DNA of 39,608 bases from Cyclobacteriaceae bacterium (GTDB taxonomy: Bacteria; Bacteroidota; Bacteroidia; Cytophagales; Cyclobacteriaceae), in contig JAFIEW010000027.1 in the NCBI GenBank assembly GCA_020832375.1, positions 1-39,608 of the forward strand, read 5' to 3'. Every line of letters begins with the position of its first letter. The first letter of the stretch is position 1. The notes under the pieces were generated by a model. It worked only from the letters and a program-made list of their open reading frames with translations, searched no databases and had not been told where the DNA came from. A program made the translations under genes and the position numbers. Of the stretch, positions 16,539 through 26,934 are shown piece after piece.

Positions 16539-17303
16539 TCACCTAGCAAAAACCCAGTCGGTATCTGTTGAAGCTGATGCCACAAAAGAATAGCCCTCTC
16601 TATCAAAAGATTTGATGTCTTCAGCTTTCTCAATATCATTTTCGATGATAAATCGTGCCATCATGCCTCGCGCCTTTTTTGCATAGATAGCAACCACCTT
16701 CAATTGATCACCTTTCTGCTCCTTAAATATAGGCGTTATCAACTGTCCATTGATTTTTTTATTAGGAATAGCCTTGAAATATTCATTGGAAGCAAGGTTA
16801 ATTACTACTTTATTGTCTTGTTCCTCAAGGTCGCTGTTCAAAAGCGAAACCAATTCATCCCCCCAAAACTGATACAAATCCTTGCCATTGGGGTTAGCAA
16901 GCTTCGTTTTCATCTCTAAACGATACGGTTGAATTAAATCTAGTGGCCTAATTAGTCCATAAAAGCCTGAAAGTATCCTAATTCTTTTTTGCGCCAACAA
17001 TAATTGCTCCTCAGATAAGCTCTCAGCATCTAAACCACCATACACATCGCCTTTAAAGGCAAGTACCGCAGGCTTGGCATTTTTCTCATCAAAAGGAAAG
17101 CTCATGTTTTGAAACCTGTTATAATTGAGCTCTGCTAAGTCATCGCTCAAATCCATCAGACTTTTTATATCGCCAGTAGATTTTTCTTTTAGCTCAGCAA
17201 GCAATTTCTTAGACCGCTCTATCAATCTTACTTCAGTTGGCTCAATATTTTTACTAGAAGGATCAAAATTCTGCCCCTTAGATGGGGATAATAATACAAG
17301 CAT
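16539..17303 (-). CDS. yaaA: Peroxide stress protein YaaA (UPF0246)
   Basis: 254 residues, close to E. coli YaaA. It starts MLVLLSPSKGQNFD, followed by LAFKGDVYGGLDAESL, the core block LSGFYGLIRPLDLIQPYRLEM (about 112-132) and NLASNEYFKAI (about 170). YaaA limits free intracellular iron and DNA damage during hydrogen peroxide stress; the fold carries a positively charged DNA-binding cleft. Cytoplasmic, probably monocistronic, 94 nt downstream of the stop of the large PKD gene on the same strand. Confidence 0.93.
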   Translation of the reverse strand: MLVLLSPSKGQNFDPSSKNIEPTEVRLIERSKKLLAELKEKSTGDIKSLMDLSDDLAELNYNRFQNMSFPFDEKNAKPAVLAFKGDVYGGLDAESLSEEQLLLAQKRIRILSGFYGLIRPLDLIQPYRLEMKTKLANPNGKDLYQFWGDELVSLLNSDLEEQDNKVVINLASNEYFKAIPNKKINGQLITPIFKEQKGDQLKVVAIYAKKARGMMARFIIENDIEKAEDIKSFDREGYSFVASASTDTDWVFAR

Positions 17304-17398
17304 ATTTAAAATATTTTCTTACTGCTAATTTTAAGCTTCCTTTACGAGACACGACACATGGTTCAGTAAAAAGATGTTTTTACTCCTTATAAATAAGC

Positions 17399-20300
17399 CT
17401 ATCTAACGATTTGAATGCCTCCTCGTTTAATTTTTTGAACTCCCTCCTCAAACTCTGTGGTATACCTTATTACGTAGGGGTAAGAAGCACCAGGTAGTTC
17501 TCTTCCATTAAAAGTGCCATCCCATTCAAAATCTAATCGGTCTGAGAAAAAGATAATTTCTCCCCATCGATTAAATATCTGAATCTCAAAACTATCAATA
17601 AACTCAGCGAAAACCTTGAAAGTTCTATTTTGAGAGACGGCACTTTGAGGTTTAAATGCGTTGGGCACAAATAATTCAGGCTCACACAATTGTACCACAT
17701 CAATCGCCTGGCTTTCATCTATACATCTACCAGTAGGGCTTGTAACCACCAATTCATAGAAACCATCAGTGGTAATTTGAACCCTTCCATTGCCAAAAGG
17801 CACTCCATTTCTAAACCACTGATAGTCATATCCACTTTGTAGTTCTACCGAACTATCAGGAAGGGTAAAATGTGTATTCATTCGTTCAGAACAGACCTTG
17901 GCTTCTGTACTAATGGTGAATACCTCAAAGGGTTCGCGTGACACGTTTAGTTCTGAACTATTGTATAAACACTGACCTACGCCTACTCTTAAAGAAACAG
18001 TAGCCTGTGAAAGATTAGTATTAAGAGTAATGCTAGAAGCATTAGGTCCGGTTTGTTGTCCGTTTACCAACCAAATATAACGCAGGTTGTCGGGGGTTTC
18101 ACTTAGTCTAGCTTCAACAATTAAGGGCTCATTGCCACAAGCCTGTTGCGCTGTAAATATTGAAACATCAATAGGAGTTTGCAGTTCTTCTATTACGATA
18201 TCTTCATCAGATACAAAGACACAGCTAGATAGAGCATCTCTCACTTCCACACTATAAACTCCAGTTCTGGCTACAGTAAGTTGAGATCCATTTGCCCCTG
18301 CAATTGGATTACCATCACGAAGCCACCTAAAAGAATATTGCGAGTCACCATCAACCTCAGCGGTCAACAATTGAAAACCTTCACAAGTATCACCCTCTAA
18401 ATCGATGGATACTGTGGGCACTGAAGCAAATGGTGCAATTACAATTTCTTCACTTGTTGGACAAAAAGGTGAATCTGGATCACTGGGACTAATAGTAGCC
18501 CTGTAAGTTCCCCCTCCTATTACTTCGATTTGACTACTATCACCGATTATATTGAATCCTCCTTGCGTCCCTATTGATACGATTTCCCAAGTAATAATAA
18601 AGTCATCCAAGGTATTTGGAATTTGTGGTTCAATAGTAACAGTTCTTGTTTGATCATCACAGTTAAAGTCACCTTCATTGAGGAAAAATTGAATATCATC
18701 AGCCTGAATCACTTCTAAATTGGCAGTATGGGTGCAGCCATCGGTAAGGTTGATGGTCATTTGATGGATGCCAGGTCGGATAGGATCAGTACCTGCAAAA
18801 GCGGGTAAGGTGCCCCAAGTGCTTATCAACTCCCGCCCGTCGTCAAAAAGAAAAATCACTTCGGCTTGAAAATCTGTTATTAGTGGAGTAACCCTTGATT
18901 GAAGGTTACCAGTAAAAGCTTCTTCATCACAATCCAAAACAATATCTTCAAGTTCAAATTCAAAGCTACTATTGTCTGCATTGATAATAATTCGTTCTTC
19001 TGCGCTACATCCTGAAAGTGAGTTTTCTACAATCAGACGATAGGCACCCGCAGCTAGTCCCTGCAATCGGTTTTCTGTAAGTTCTTGACTTTGACCTTGA
19101 CCAACTATACGTACCAATACATCTTGACCAATCACAGCAGGCTGTCCATTTAATTCAAGCTGAATATTTTGAATCAGTCCGTCTTCCTCTCCACAATCGG
19201 TCTCGTTTTGCGTCTCAAAATTAACAATCACAGGGGTTGGGTTTATAATCAATGCAAAGCTTTCGGTGCTTTCACAATTAAAGGGCGCCGCTTGCACCAC
19301 CCTTAAGTTAACGGTAAAATTACCAGCTACATCCGTATTGGGGTTGAGATTACGCGTATCAGCTGTTTGAACCACATTACCAGCTTCGTCAGTCACTGTC
19401 CATTCGTAAGTGACATTTGAAACACCAGCATCAAATCTGGCCAAATCATCAAATTGACAAGCTTCAATGTCATCAAAGTTCAATTGCGGCCCTGAATCTA
19501 TCGCTAAAATGTCAAATGCTGTCTGACAGCCATTATCATTGGTCAATCGAGCGCGGTAATTTCCGGGGGATGAGATCTCATCGCTGTCTAATGGCTGAGG
19601 AGTACCGCTCGCTCCAAGGCTAAACAATTCTATTTCTATACCCGTGTCGTCATAATCTTGAAACTGTGGGGTATCCAAAATGCTCACAGGTCCAGTGCAA
19701 AGAAATAGTTCCATGGCTCCTTCACCCAATGCGGGTACTCCCGGAGGTAGATCCGGTGACGCGAAGATGGTAACCTCTTCTGTATCATTAAAAACCACCC
19801 CCTCACATCGATTACTAATCGTTAATTGAACGGTGTAATTACCTGCCTCCTCAAAAGCATATTCAAAAGCCTGCTCCTCCGAGGTAAAAACAATTCTACC
19901 CTCTTCATCAAAGAAGGTCCAGCTAAATTCGTCGATGTCTGATTTTTGCTGTCCTGCAAATTGAAGTAGTTCATCGGTACAACCGTCTTCCACCGCCATA
20001 CCTGGCTCTCCCAACTGTTCTGTAATAATCTGAGAGTAATTAGGCAAACCTAAGCGAGATCGTGTACCGCCGAGCAATTCAAAGCCATCTGCTCTAAAGT
20101 TGGAAGCTTCCTCTCTATCTGGATTAATAGTTATTTCCCCTAAAAATTGCGAACCTTCAATGGCTACATAAGTCCTACCGTCAGGAGCGGTCTGAATGGC
20201 GCCAAGATCTAAAGGATACTCTTCTTCAGAAATTAACTCTGGATCAGTAGATCCCCCATTATCTAAATCATCATTATCAGGGTCAGCGCCTACTACAGGA

Positions 20301-22891
20301 TCACCGATATAATACTCATATAGTTTAGAAGGACCACCCTCTTGGCGGGCGGTGAAAAATAGTTTTGATCCATCGCCTGAAAACTCAATCCCATAGGCTT
20401 GTAGGCCTCCTATTCCTGGAGGACTAATTCTTCTTTCATTGGTTAGCTCTCCTTGATCAAAGTCAAAAAGCTCTACTGCATTACCAACAGCTACCGCTAC
20501 TTTTTGAGTACCAAAGGCCTTCATATATCCCCTGGAGTTAGCGGGACCATTATGTGCTGAGCCGATGGAAGACAGTACAGGTGAACCTAATCCCTGATTA
20601 GTCAACGGATAAGCGCGGAAGGTATTATTACCTAATTCATGGGCTAGCAGCCAATTGTCACCTATAGGAGCCAATCGTTCGGTTGATTTTGCAAAGAGAC
20701 GTTTATTGAGCCTGACCACATCACCAAGTCCATCATTTGCTTTTAAGTCAACCAATGTCATGCTTACTTGATTCTCATTGGAACCGAATACTTCCTCTGT
20801 GGTAAAGACGTAATACATGGAAGCATCTTCAGGAAATGCCATGATAGCAACTGACTGAGAGGCATCTGGGCTACCATTCAGTTGGTCAGTAATCAAAGCT
20901 TCATTTCTGTTCCAAAGACTACGCCCATCTGAGAAGAAAAGTACATCTCCGTTACCATCACCGACTATGGCAGTAGCTTGAGGTGCTTGCATCACGCTAT
21001 TACTGATGGGGATAGCAGGATCATCGGGGAGTGGGTTAAAATCGATACCTGCATTGTCTCCAAAATACCAAATATTGCGCCGTTGTTCCTCTGAGCCATA
21101 CTCTACTACATTAAAAATCTCATAGGTGGTACATTCGCCTTTCGTAATAGTCACCCAATATACGCCAGCAGAGTCAATGGGTGGTGATTGTTGTCCTGAA
21201 CCTTCAACATCACGGATTCTCCACACATAAATGTCAGCATCACCTTCTGCTAACTGAATCCTAAAAGGAAATTCCTCGGGGCAAACAATCGTCCGCTCGG
21301 GATTGACCTCGATATCCTCATTGTCCGCTTCCCATTGAAATTCATCCTCAAATTCATCGACATTGACAACAAGTGAGTCTGTGAATGACTCTCTGCCTAG
21401 AAAGGCCGTCAATAAAATAGTGAAGGTGCCACCCTCAGCATACTCATAAATTGGCTTCAAAGCATTACTTGTATTACCGTCGCCAAAATCCCATAACACG
21501 CTATCTGGTTCTGGAGTGATCTGGCCAAAAAACTTGATGGGTATATTGGTACAAGTTATGATAGGTTCCGTTTGAATATCAATTCGCACATCAACATTTC
21601 TCTTTGGAGCCACTTCTGGAAAAGAACGCCCCATCCAGCTCTCTTCAGTAAGAAAACTACCTTCCCAGCTTACAAAGTCCAACAAATTGTCTTCTTCGAA
21701 GGTATCTTCAAAGCTTTCAGTAATTTGTCCAAGAAGAATATTCCCGTTTTCACTGGCTTGATAGAGGTGATAAATATTTCCATCCGGACCCAATTGCAAG
21801 TCAAAGCTTCTATGTAAATCTTCGCGAAGGTTTCTTCTTGGAAGATCTCCGTTGGCATTGAGGTTATAGCTGATCAATCGTCCTTCATTGCCATCCGTAC
21901 TGCCACTTTGAGAAATGTATAAAATTTCACCATTCTGAGAAAAGGCAGTGGCAAAAATTGCTGCTTCAGCACCTATCGTACTTGATGCGGTATTTAAAAG
22001 TCTGATAACAGGCTCGAAGTCCTCCTCATCAACCTCATCCTCTTCGGGATCGTTATTTACCTCTGCTATGCGCAACTCTCCATCTTCTTCATCAAGTAAA
22101 AGTAAAACGACATTTCGATTGGCTTCTCTTGGAGATAAGGCTAAGATATGCCTTCCATGATTTCGAAAAATACTGACATGCTGAACCGTAAAATTTCCAC
22201 CTGCAATGAATTCAGATAAATTGATACTCAAATCTGGCGTGTCACTGACCACACCATTGAGACCCAAGTCAAAAATTTCTATGGTCCTAGTATCACTATT
22301 TTGAGTAAACAACCAAAATCGATTATCTTCAAACTGGCTTTTAATAATTTTGAGGGTATTTACTCTATTCTGTAAATCTGTAGATAACGGAATTTCACTA
22401 AGTTCACCTCTCTGAGGACCTCCATTTCGATTGCCGTCTGCCGACATATTTACCTCAGAGCGATAAAGTGTCCCGTTATTGATGGTATAAATAGCAAATC
22501 TTCCTTGAGCCTCGGCACCAGCAGCAGAATTCCCAATAGGTCTAATGACTACAGATTGAACTCCGCTCACAGTACTATTTAATCCTTCCGTTGCTCCAAC
22601 CATTATTTGATGGGTGGCGTCATAAAGTGAGCGACCATCAGTATAAAAGAGTAAATCGCCATTTAGTGGATTGGTAGCCACAGCTGCACCCAAATCCACA
22701 AAAGGAGTTGGTGCTGTTGCCATATTATTTTTAATGTAGGGGATGGCATTGGATTTCCTGAATAGCAATGCTTTTTCATCTTGGCCAAAATACCAATTGT
22801 GATTAGAAAACTTTTGCGCATGGACGTTGCTTAATAAAAAATAGGCACAAGAGAGCGTTAAAAAAAATTTAACAGTAAAGGTAAGTTTCAT
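17399..22891 (-). CDS. Giant PKD/propeller protein with gliding-motility-type T9SS C-terminal domain
   Basis: 1830-residue secreted protein. Signal peptide at 1-26 (ends NVHAQ). Residues ~31-440 form a propeller-like region opening with NWYFGQDEKALLF and containing DLLFYTDGRSLYD. A PKD domain with WDFGDG lies near residue 467. A second copy of the first region runs from about residue 604 (NIWYFGDNAGIDF, then DVLFFSDGRSLWN) to about 965. PKD- and Ig-like repeats follow, including SWTFFDEEG near 980 and FRWLRDGNPIAG about 1530. The end (about 1737-1830) is the type B sorting domain: PNAFKP, IQIFNRWGEIIF, WDGTFNGRELP. I infer export by the type IX system and a surface or extracellular role (adhesion or gliding-related); no catalytic motif seen. 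Confidence 0.92.
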   Translation of the reverse strand: MKLTFTVKFFLTLSCAYFLLSNVHAQKFSNHNWYFGQDEKALLFRKSNAIPYIKNNMATAPTPFVDLGAAVATNPLNGDLLFYTDGRSLYDATHQIMVGATEGLNSTVSGVQSVVIRPIGNSAAGAEAQGRFAIYTINNGTLYRSEVNMSADGNRNGGPQRGELSEIPLSTDLQNRVNTLKIIKSQFEDNRFWLFTQNSDTRTIEIFDLGLNGVVSDTPDLSINLSEFIAGGNFTVQHVSIFRNHGRHILALSPREANRNVVLLLLDEEDGELRIAEVNNDPEEDEVDEEDFEPVIRLLNTASSTIGAEAAIFATAFSQNGEILYISQSGSTDGNEGRLISYNLNANGDLPRRNLREDLHRSFDLQLGPDGNIYHLYQASENGNILLGQITESFEDTFEEDNLLDFVSWEGSFLTEESWMGRSFPEVAPKRNVDVRIDIQTEPIITCTNIPIKFFGQITPEPDSVLWDFGDGNTSNALKPIYEYAEGGTFTILLTAFLGRESFTDSLVVNVDEFEDEFQWEADNEDIEVNPERTIVCPEEFPFRIQLAEGDADIYVWRIRDVEGSGQQSPPIDSAGVYWVTITKGECTTYEIFNVVEYGSEEQRRNIWYFGDNAGIDFNPLPDDPAIPISNSVMQAPQATAIVGDGNGDVLFFSDGRSLWNRNEALITDQLNGSPDASQSVAIMAFPEDASMYYVFTTEEVFGSNENQVSMTLVDLKANDGLGDVVRLNKRLFAKSTERLAPIGDNWLLAHELGNNTFRAYPLTNQGLGSPVLSSIGSAHNGPANSRGYMKAFGTQKVAVAVGNAVELFDFDQGELTNERRISPPGIGGLQAYGIEFSGDGSKLFFTARQEGGPSKLYEYYIGDPVVGADPDNDDLDNGGSTDPELISEEEYPLDLGAIQTAPDGRTYVAIEGSQFLGEITINPDREEASNFRADGFELLGGTRSRLGLPNYSQIITEQLGEPGMAVEDGCTDELLQFAGQQKSDIDEFSWTFFDEEGRIVFTSEEQAFEYAFEEAGNYTVQLTISNRCEGVVFNDTEEVTIFASPDLPPGVPALGEGAMELFLCTGPVSILDTPQFQDYDDTGIEIELFSLGASGTPQPLDSDEISSPGNYRARLTNDNGCQTAFDILAIDSGPQLNFDDIEACQFDDLARFDAGVSNVTYEWTVTDEAGNVVQTADTRNLNPNTDVAGNFTVNLRVVQAAPFNCESTESFALIINPTPVIVNFETQNETDCGEEDGLIQNIQLELNGQPAVIGQDVLVRIVGQGQSQELTENRLQGLAAGAYRLIVENSLSGCSAEERIIINADNSSFEFELEDIVLDCDEEAFTGNLQSRVTPLITDFQAEVIFLFDDGRELISTWGTLPAFAGTDPIRPGIHQMTINLTDGCTHTANLEVIQADDIQFFLNEGDFNCDDQTRTVTIEPQIPNTLDDFIITWEIVSIGTQGGFNIIGDSSQIEVIGGGTYRATISPSDPDSPFCPTSEEIVIAPFASVPTVSIDLEGDTCEGFQLLTAEVDGDSQYSFRWLRDGNPIAGANGSQLTVARTGVYSVEVRDALSSCVFVSDEDIVIEELQTPIDVSIFTAQQACGNEPLIVEARLSETPDNLRYIWLVNGQQTGPNASSITLNTNLSQATVSLRVGVGQCLYNSSELNVSREPFEVFTISTEAKVCSERMNTHFTLPDSSVELQSGYDYQWFRNGVPFGNGRVQITTDGFYELVVTSPTGRCIDESQAIDVVQLCEPELFVPNAFKPQSAVSQNRTFKVFAEFIDSFEIQIFNRWGEIIFFSDRLDFEWDGTFNGRELPGASYPYVIRYTTEFEEGVQKIKRGGIQIVR

Positions 22892-23329
22892 TGTATATTA
22901 AATTATATGAAGCGTATACTCACTAACAATAGACATTGTTGCTGGTATACTAGACCACAACGATTAAAATAATGAGCATTAGAAGCCAATCAATTCACAC
23001 AAAAATAAGAAAAGTATTTACTTCCTTGTAGCTTGTCACTAATAAAGAAGCAATCCAATAAATCAGAATACAAACTTAATATTTTGAAAGTTTATAGTTA
23101 ACGCACTCAGAAATGGATTTTGTATTTTTCTCCATACCCAAATTACATATCTCTTCAAAGCTTAAAGAAGCTTTGTCGACCTAAGATACAATAATTGGTG
23201 ACCTTATATCACTACTATTCAATAGGAATATGAAAAATTGATATACCCTCCAGAAGACCGATTCACTACATTACGTTTAATCTATCATTTGAATCAAGTT
23301 CTATCCTCATTTCAAGCAAAAAGTAATAA
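22892..23329. other. Intergenic stretch upstream of the PKD gene
   Basis: 438 nt without a supported gene. It holds a minus-strand TAAGTTTG (23071-23078), a possible -7 box for the PKD gene with only TTA at the -33 position, and a perfect 8-bp hairpin CAAAGCTT-AAAG-AAGCTTTG (23156-23175) without a T-run on either side. Confidence 0.5.
23156..23175. repeat. Perfect 8-bp inverted repeat, 4-nt loop
   Basis: CAAAGCTT (23156-23163), loop AAAG, AAGCTTTG (23168-23175). It lies upstream of the possible PKD promoter and downstream of the T9SS subtilase stop. It could be an operator or a 3'-end stabiliser; it is not a canonical terminator. Confidence 0.4.
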
Positions 23330-24958
23330 TTATAAAACGATCAACTGATGGGTTTCAGTTGTCTGTCCATCAAAAAACTTAACAATGTAAACCCCACTGC
23401 TCAGTTGGCTAATTTCGAGCGTGTAATTTCCATTGTTCTCATTCCAACTTAAAGATGATTGAATTATTTTTTGCCCCTTAGCATTAAGCACCTGAACAAT
23501 AATTTCAGCGCCAGTCATATCAACCAAGGGATGTAAAAAAAGCTGCTGACCGCTATTTGGGTTGGGGTAAATCCTCACTTTTTTTTTAAGCTCTTTCGTT
23601 GGCTGTATAGAGGTTACTAGCCCCACCATTCTGGCAAAGTTAGGTACTCCAAAGCCAAAATCGATATTTGGATTATCGCTTCTATCGCCAGAAAGACGGA
23701 AGATGTTATGCAATTCTGATACAGACCATTCTGGTCGCGCTTGCATCACTCCTGCAGCAAGCCCAGCGATCTGAGGCGCAGAGAAGCTAGTGCCATTTGC
23801 CATGGAAATTTGTCCTCGAGAGTTAATCAGTACTGTCCCCTGTCCTACTGCTGCGACATCAGGCTTAATGCGATCATCGGCTGTAGGCCCTCTGCTACTG
23901 AAACTCGCTAGCTCGCTCGTGATATTGATCGCACCGACCGCTAAGGATCCTACGGCATCAGCGGGTGCAGAAACAATCCGCCAGGTACTATTGCCTGAGT
24001 TACCCGCAGAAGTTACTGAAAGTATTCCCTTTTCATGAGCCATTTGACTAGCGCGTGAAATCACGGCTGTTTTACCATCCATATCCTCAGGGGTATAATT
24101 CATGCTGGGGTCATCGAAGGTGGTATATCCAAGTGAGGTACTGATCACATCCACCCCCAAACTATCAGCATATTCAGCTGCAAAAAGCCAATTATACTCT
24201 TCTATGCGATATTCAGAATAGACATCTTCTGTAACACACAGTATAAAATCTGCATCATAAGCTATTCCAACATAGTCAGGTTCTCTAAATGCAGCTATGG
24301 TAGAAAGTGCTTGGGTGCCATGCTGAGAGTGACGGTACACATCGTCTGTGGCGGTAGTGAAATCGTGGGTAGCTTGAATTTTATTATTTCTTCTAAGGTG
24401 ATCAAAGAAGCTACTTTTGTCTACATTAGAAAATCCGCCATCAAAAACAGCAACTAAGACGCCTTTGCCCGTATAGCCCTCCTCATGCATCAGTCGTACG
24501 CCAATTTTTTCATTTTGGGAGGCATTTCTTTGTTGGTTTTCAGGTTCTTGTTCTTCAAGTGCAGGCGGGCGGTTAAAATTTTCAAGGGGTGTTTGTAATT
24601 TCGATCCCGGTGCAGCCAAGTCAATATGGCGAACAAATGCTAAATTATTGATACTAGGAAGACTCGCCGAATCAGTTTCTATCAATAGCGCATTATACCA
24701 CTTGCTCGGATAGGCAGTAAATACGCCAAATGTTTTAAGTGAATCCACATATTGCTGATTAACTGGGAAATCACTCAAATCGATAGCGATATTCTGACGC
24801 TCTCTTCGCTCAATAGCACGTGCACTCAAATATTCACTTGGGTCAGTATTTTGGAAGGCGACCGTATCTTTATCAGTAAAATATACGACAAAACGATGGT
24901 TTTGCGCGCTTAGCAGTAAAGGCAAAGCCAAAAGAATAACGGAAAAAATATATTTCAT
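23330..24958 (-). CDS. Secreted S8 peptidase with T9SS type A sorting domain
   Basis: Subtilase of about 542 residues. ATGs at 24970, 24967 and 24958 are possible; I chose 24958 (MKYIFSVILLALPLLLSAQ), which gives a compact signal peptide. After a propeptide region (about 20-150) the catalytic domain shows Asp (VAVFDGGF), His (HSQHGTQAL), oxyanion Asn (TSAGNSG) and Ser (NGTSFSAPQIAG), all intact, unlike the lipoprotein subtilase at the window start. The C-terminus carries a Por-type sorting domain: VRIYPNPNSG, then VQVLNAKGQKI and ISQLSSGVYIVKF. Predicted to be secreted through the type IX system and attached to the surface or released; extracellular protein degradation is the likely job. Confidence 0.94.
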   Translation of the reverse strand: MKYIFSVILLALPLLLSAQNHRFVVYFTDKDTVAFQNTDPSEYLSARAIERRERQNIAIDLSDFPVNQQYVDSLKTFGVFTAYPSKWYNALLIETDSASLPSINNLAFVRHIDLAAPGSKLQTPLENFNRPPALEEQEPENQQRNASQNEKIGVRLMHEEGYTGKGVLVAVFDGGFSNVDKSSFFDHLRRNNKIQATHDFTTATDDVYRHSQHGTQALSTIAAFREPDYVGIAYDADFILCVTEDVYSEYRIEEYNWLFAAEYADSLGVDVISTSLGYTTFDDPSMNYTPEDMDGKTAVISRASQMAHEKGILSVTSAGNSGNSTWRIVSAPADAVGSLAVGAINITSELASFSSRGPTADDRIKPDVAAVGQGTVLINSRGQISMANGTSFSAPQIAGLAAGVMQARPEWSVSELHNIFRLSGDRSDNPNIDFGFGVPNFARMVGLVTSIQPTKELKKKVRIYPNPNSGQQLFLHPLVDMTGAEIIVQVLNAKGQKIIQSSLSWNENNGNYTLEISQLSSGVYIVKFFDGQTTETHQLIVL

Positions 24959-25272
24959 ATAAGTCATCATTATAACGCATCTCTTTTATTGAAGGAATCC
25001 ATCTACAAGCTATAGATTAAATTTATTAAGCCCTCATCCTTCCTTCTGAGTATAAGATCGAAGCTAAAACGAGCGCTCACTTGTATTGATTTGGTGGTTA
25101 CATGGTAAAAACCATCTAAAATCAAGTCCTATAGTAACTATGGATCTATCGCCTTAAAAGGTTTATTCTAAGATGCTAATATTTAAGAAATGTTTGAAAT
25201 GAAAAAGTGAAATTTGTACGATCGGTAATCAAAAGAGAAATTAAGCCCAAATTACGCCTGAAGTCTACCGCA
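24959..25272. other. Intergenic stretch between the T9SS subtilase and mnmA terminator
   Basis: About 310 nt, AT-rich. I see no gene, clear promoter or repeat other than the terminator that follows at 25273-25300. Confidence 0.5.
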
Positions 25273-25300
25273 AAAAAAACCGACGGCTGTCGGTTTTTTT
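25273..25300 (-). terminator. Bidirectional terminator after mnmA
   Basis: AAAAAAACCGAC and GTCGGTTTTTTT form a perfect 12-bp stem with loop GGCT. T-runs on both strands; on the minus strand it lies 16 nt after the mnmA stop. Confidence 0.92.
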
Positions 25301-25316
25301 GAAAATTATTTTCACA

Positions 25317-26465
25317 TTAGGATATAATCGTATGCTGCGAGACATTCTTAGCATGATGTTTATTTCGGTGGAATGAAGATGCAATCCAACCTCCTCCAAT
25401 CACATCATCACCCTCATAAAATACGGCTGCCTGACCTGGGGCGATGGCACTAACCCCATTACCAAAGAATACCTTCATCTGATCACCCACTTGCTCAATG
25501 ACAGCGGGGTCACCAGCATGATTGTATCGTATTTTAGTAATGGTATCCATCCGCTGACCATTGAGATCTGCATATTTACCCATCACCAAGTTTTTGACAT
25601 ACATACCATCTCTGCTGAGCTCATCGAAGGTACCCAATACCACCTCATTGGTATCTTTTCTAATTTCGGTTACATACACTGGAAAACCTAAGGCTATACC
25701 CAAGCCTTTCCGTTGACCCACGGTATAAAACGGATAGCCTTCATGAGTACCAACTACTGTACCGTCTTCAAGCACAAACTTGCCCCCCGATACTTTTTCC
25801 TGTAAGCCTTCTACCCTTCTTTTTAAAAAGCCACGGTAATCATTGTCAGGTACAAAACAGATCTCATAAGATTCAGATTTATTCACTAGGTCGAAAAAAC
25901 CTTTATCTTTTGCCATTTGCCTGATTTCTTCTTTTGTTAGTTCGGAAAGAGGGAAGATAGTTCTACTTAAACTTTCTTGTGAGATCCCCCAAAGTGCATA
26001 AGATTGATCTTTGGTGATGTCTAGTCCTTTAGAAATAATGTATCTCCCGTTTTCTTCTCTGATTCGTGCATAATGACCTGTAGCGATGTAATCACATCCC
26101 AACTTATCCGCTCTTCTTAAAAGCGCATCCCACTTTATGTGCGTATTGCAAAGCACGCATGGATTAGGCGTTCTACCCGCAAGATATTCATCGGTGAAGT
26201 GATCAATCACATAATCACCAAACTCATTTCTTATGTCGAGGATGTAATGCGGGAATCCCAATGAAACAGAAATATTTCTAGCATCATTGATAGAATCTAG
26301 GCTACAGCAGCCAGTTTCTTTTTTGCTACCCCCGCTATTGGCATAGTCCCATGTTTTCATGGTCATACCGATAACCTCATAGCCTTGTTCGTGCAACAAG
26401 ACTGCCGCAAGAGAGCTGTCTATACCGCCACTCATTGCTACTAATACTCTTCCTTTTTTACTCAT
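25317..26465 (-). CDS. mnmA: tRNA-specific 2-thiouridylase MnmA
   Basis: 382 residues. Adds sulfur to U34 of Lys, Glu and Gln tRNAs using ATP and a relayed persulfide. Visible: the PP-loop SGGIDSS (residues 12-18), GMTMKTWDY, the NPCVLCN block with catalytic Cys106 (and an extra Cys103), GHYARI (about 130-135), KDQSYALWG (152-160) and SYEICFVPD with the second catalytic Cys203. The C-terminal beta-barrel has GQRKGLGIALGFPVYV and VIGGGWI near the end. Monocistronic, closed by the terminator at 25273-25300. Confidence 0.96.
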   Translation of the reverse strand: MSKKGRVLVAMSGGIDSSLAAVLLHEQGYEVIGMTMKTWDYANSGGSKKETGCCSLDSINDARNISVSLGFPHYILDIRNEFGDYVIDHFTDEYLAGRTPNPCVLCNTHIKWDALLRRADKLGCDYIATGHYARIREENGRYIISKGLDITKDQSYALWGISQESLSRTIFPLSELTKEEIRQMAKDKGFFDLVNKSESYEICFVPDNDYRGFLKRRVEGLQEKVSGGKFVLEDGTVVGTHEGYPFYTVGQRKGLGIALGFPVYVTEIRKDTNEVVLGTFDELSRDGMYVKNLVMGKYADLNGQRMDTITKIRYNHAGDPAVIEQVGDQMKVFFGNGVSAIAPGQAAVFYEGDDVIGGGWIASSFHRNKHHAKNVSQHTIIS

Positions 26466-26644
26466 AATTCACTACTTCATGCGTTTCACAGACGCACTTT
26501 TGGCTGAACATTCATTTAATACGCTATTTTGCTTAGTCGCAAAACAGTTGAGTTTATACTTTGATTGAGCATAACCTAAATCTAGGCTGTAAAGTTCTTA
26601 AAAATTTAAGCTCTTTTAACATTTCACAAAATATTTTTTTACTT

Positions 26645-26815
26645 TCACTTAGATTCTGTCATCCAATAATGTTGATTATCGCCTTTAAATACTTGCACAT
26701 CATTGATTTGAATATCATTCATATTAATTGAATAAGCAGTATGTCTATCCAAAGGAAGAATTGCTGCGAATGTCTTAAATATTTCGGGATTAACAGCTTT
26801 TGGTGCGCTAATCAC
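26645..26815 (-). pseudogene. Protein-like short frame, possible gene remnant (56 codons)
   Basis: Minus-strand frame from GTG 26815 to TGA at 26645-26647. The translation is convincingly protein-like (VISAPKAVNPEIFKTFAAIL, then QVFKGDNQHYWMTESK at the end) but the GTG sits directly after an in-frame TAG and there is no ATG near the N-terminus. The sequence further upstream has stops in all frames. It reads like the C-terminal part of a decayed gene, though a tiny real gene with GTG start cannot be excluded. I do not recognise the family. Confidence 0.3.
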
Positions 26816-26934
26816 CTACCTCACCGATCAATTAAATCAATCCACAAAAAGTGTTGAATATGTTATTGAATAGCAAAAAATATCAACTACTTTTGCCTCA
26901 CATTATTTTAAAAAACACCTACTATTCCATGAAT

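Noticed and set aside
26597-26610. CTTAAA-AA-TTTAAG inverted repeat
   Set aside because: Pure A/T-rich short repeat expected by chance in this composition; no T-run of terminator quality.
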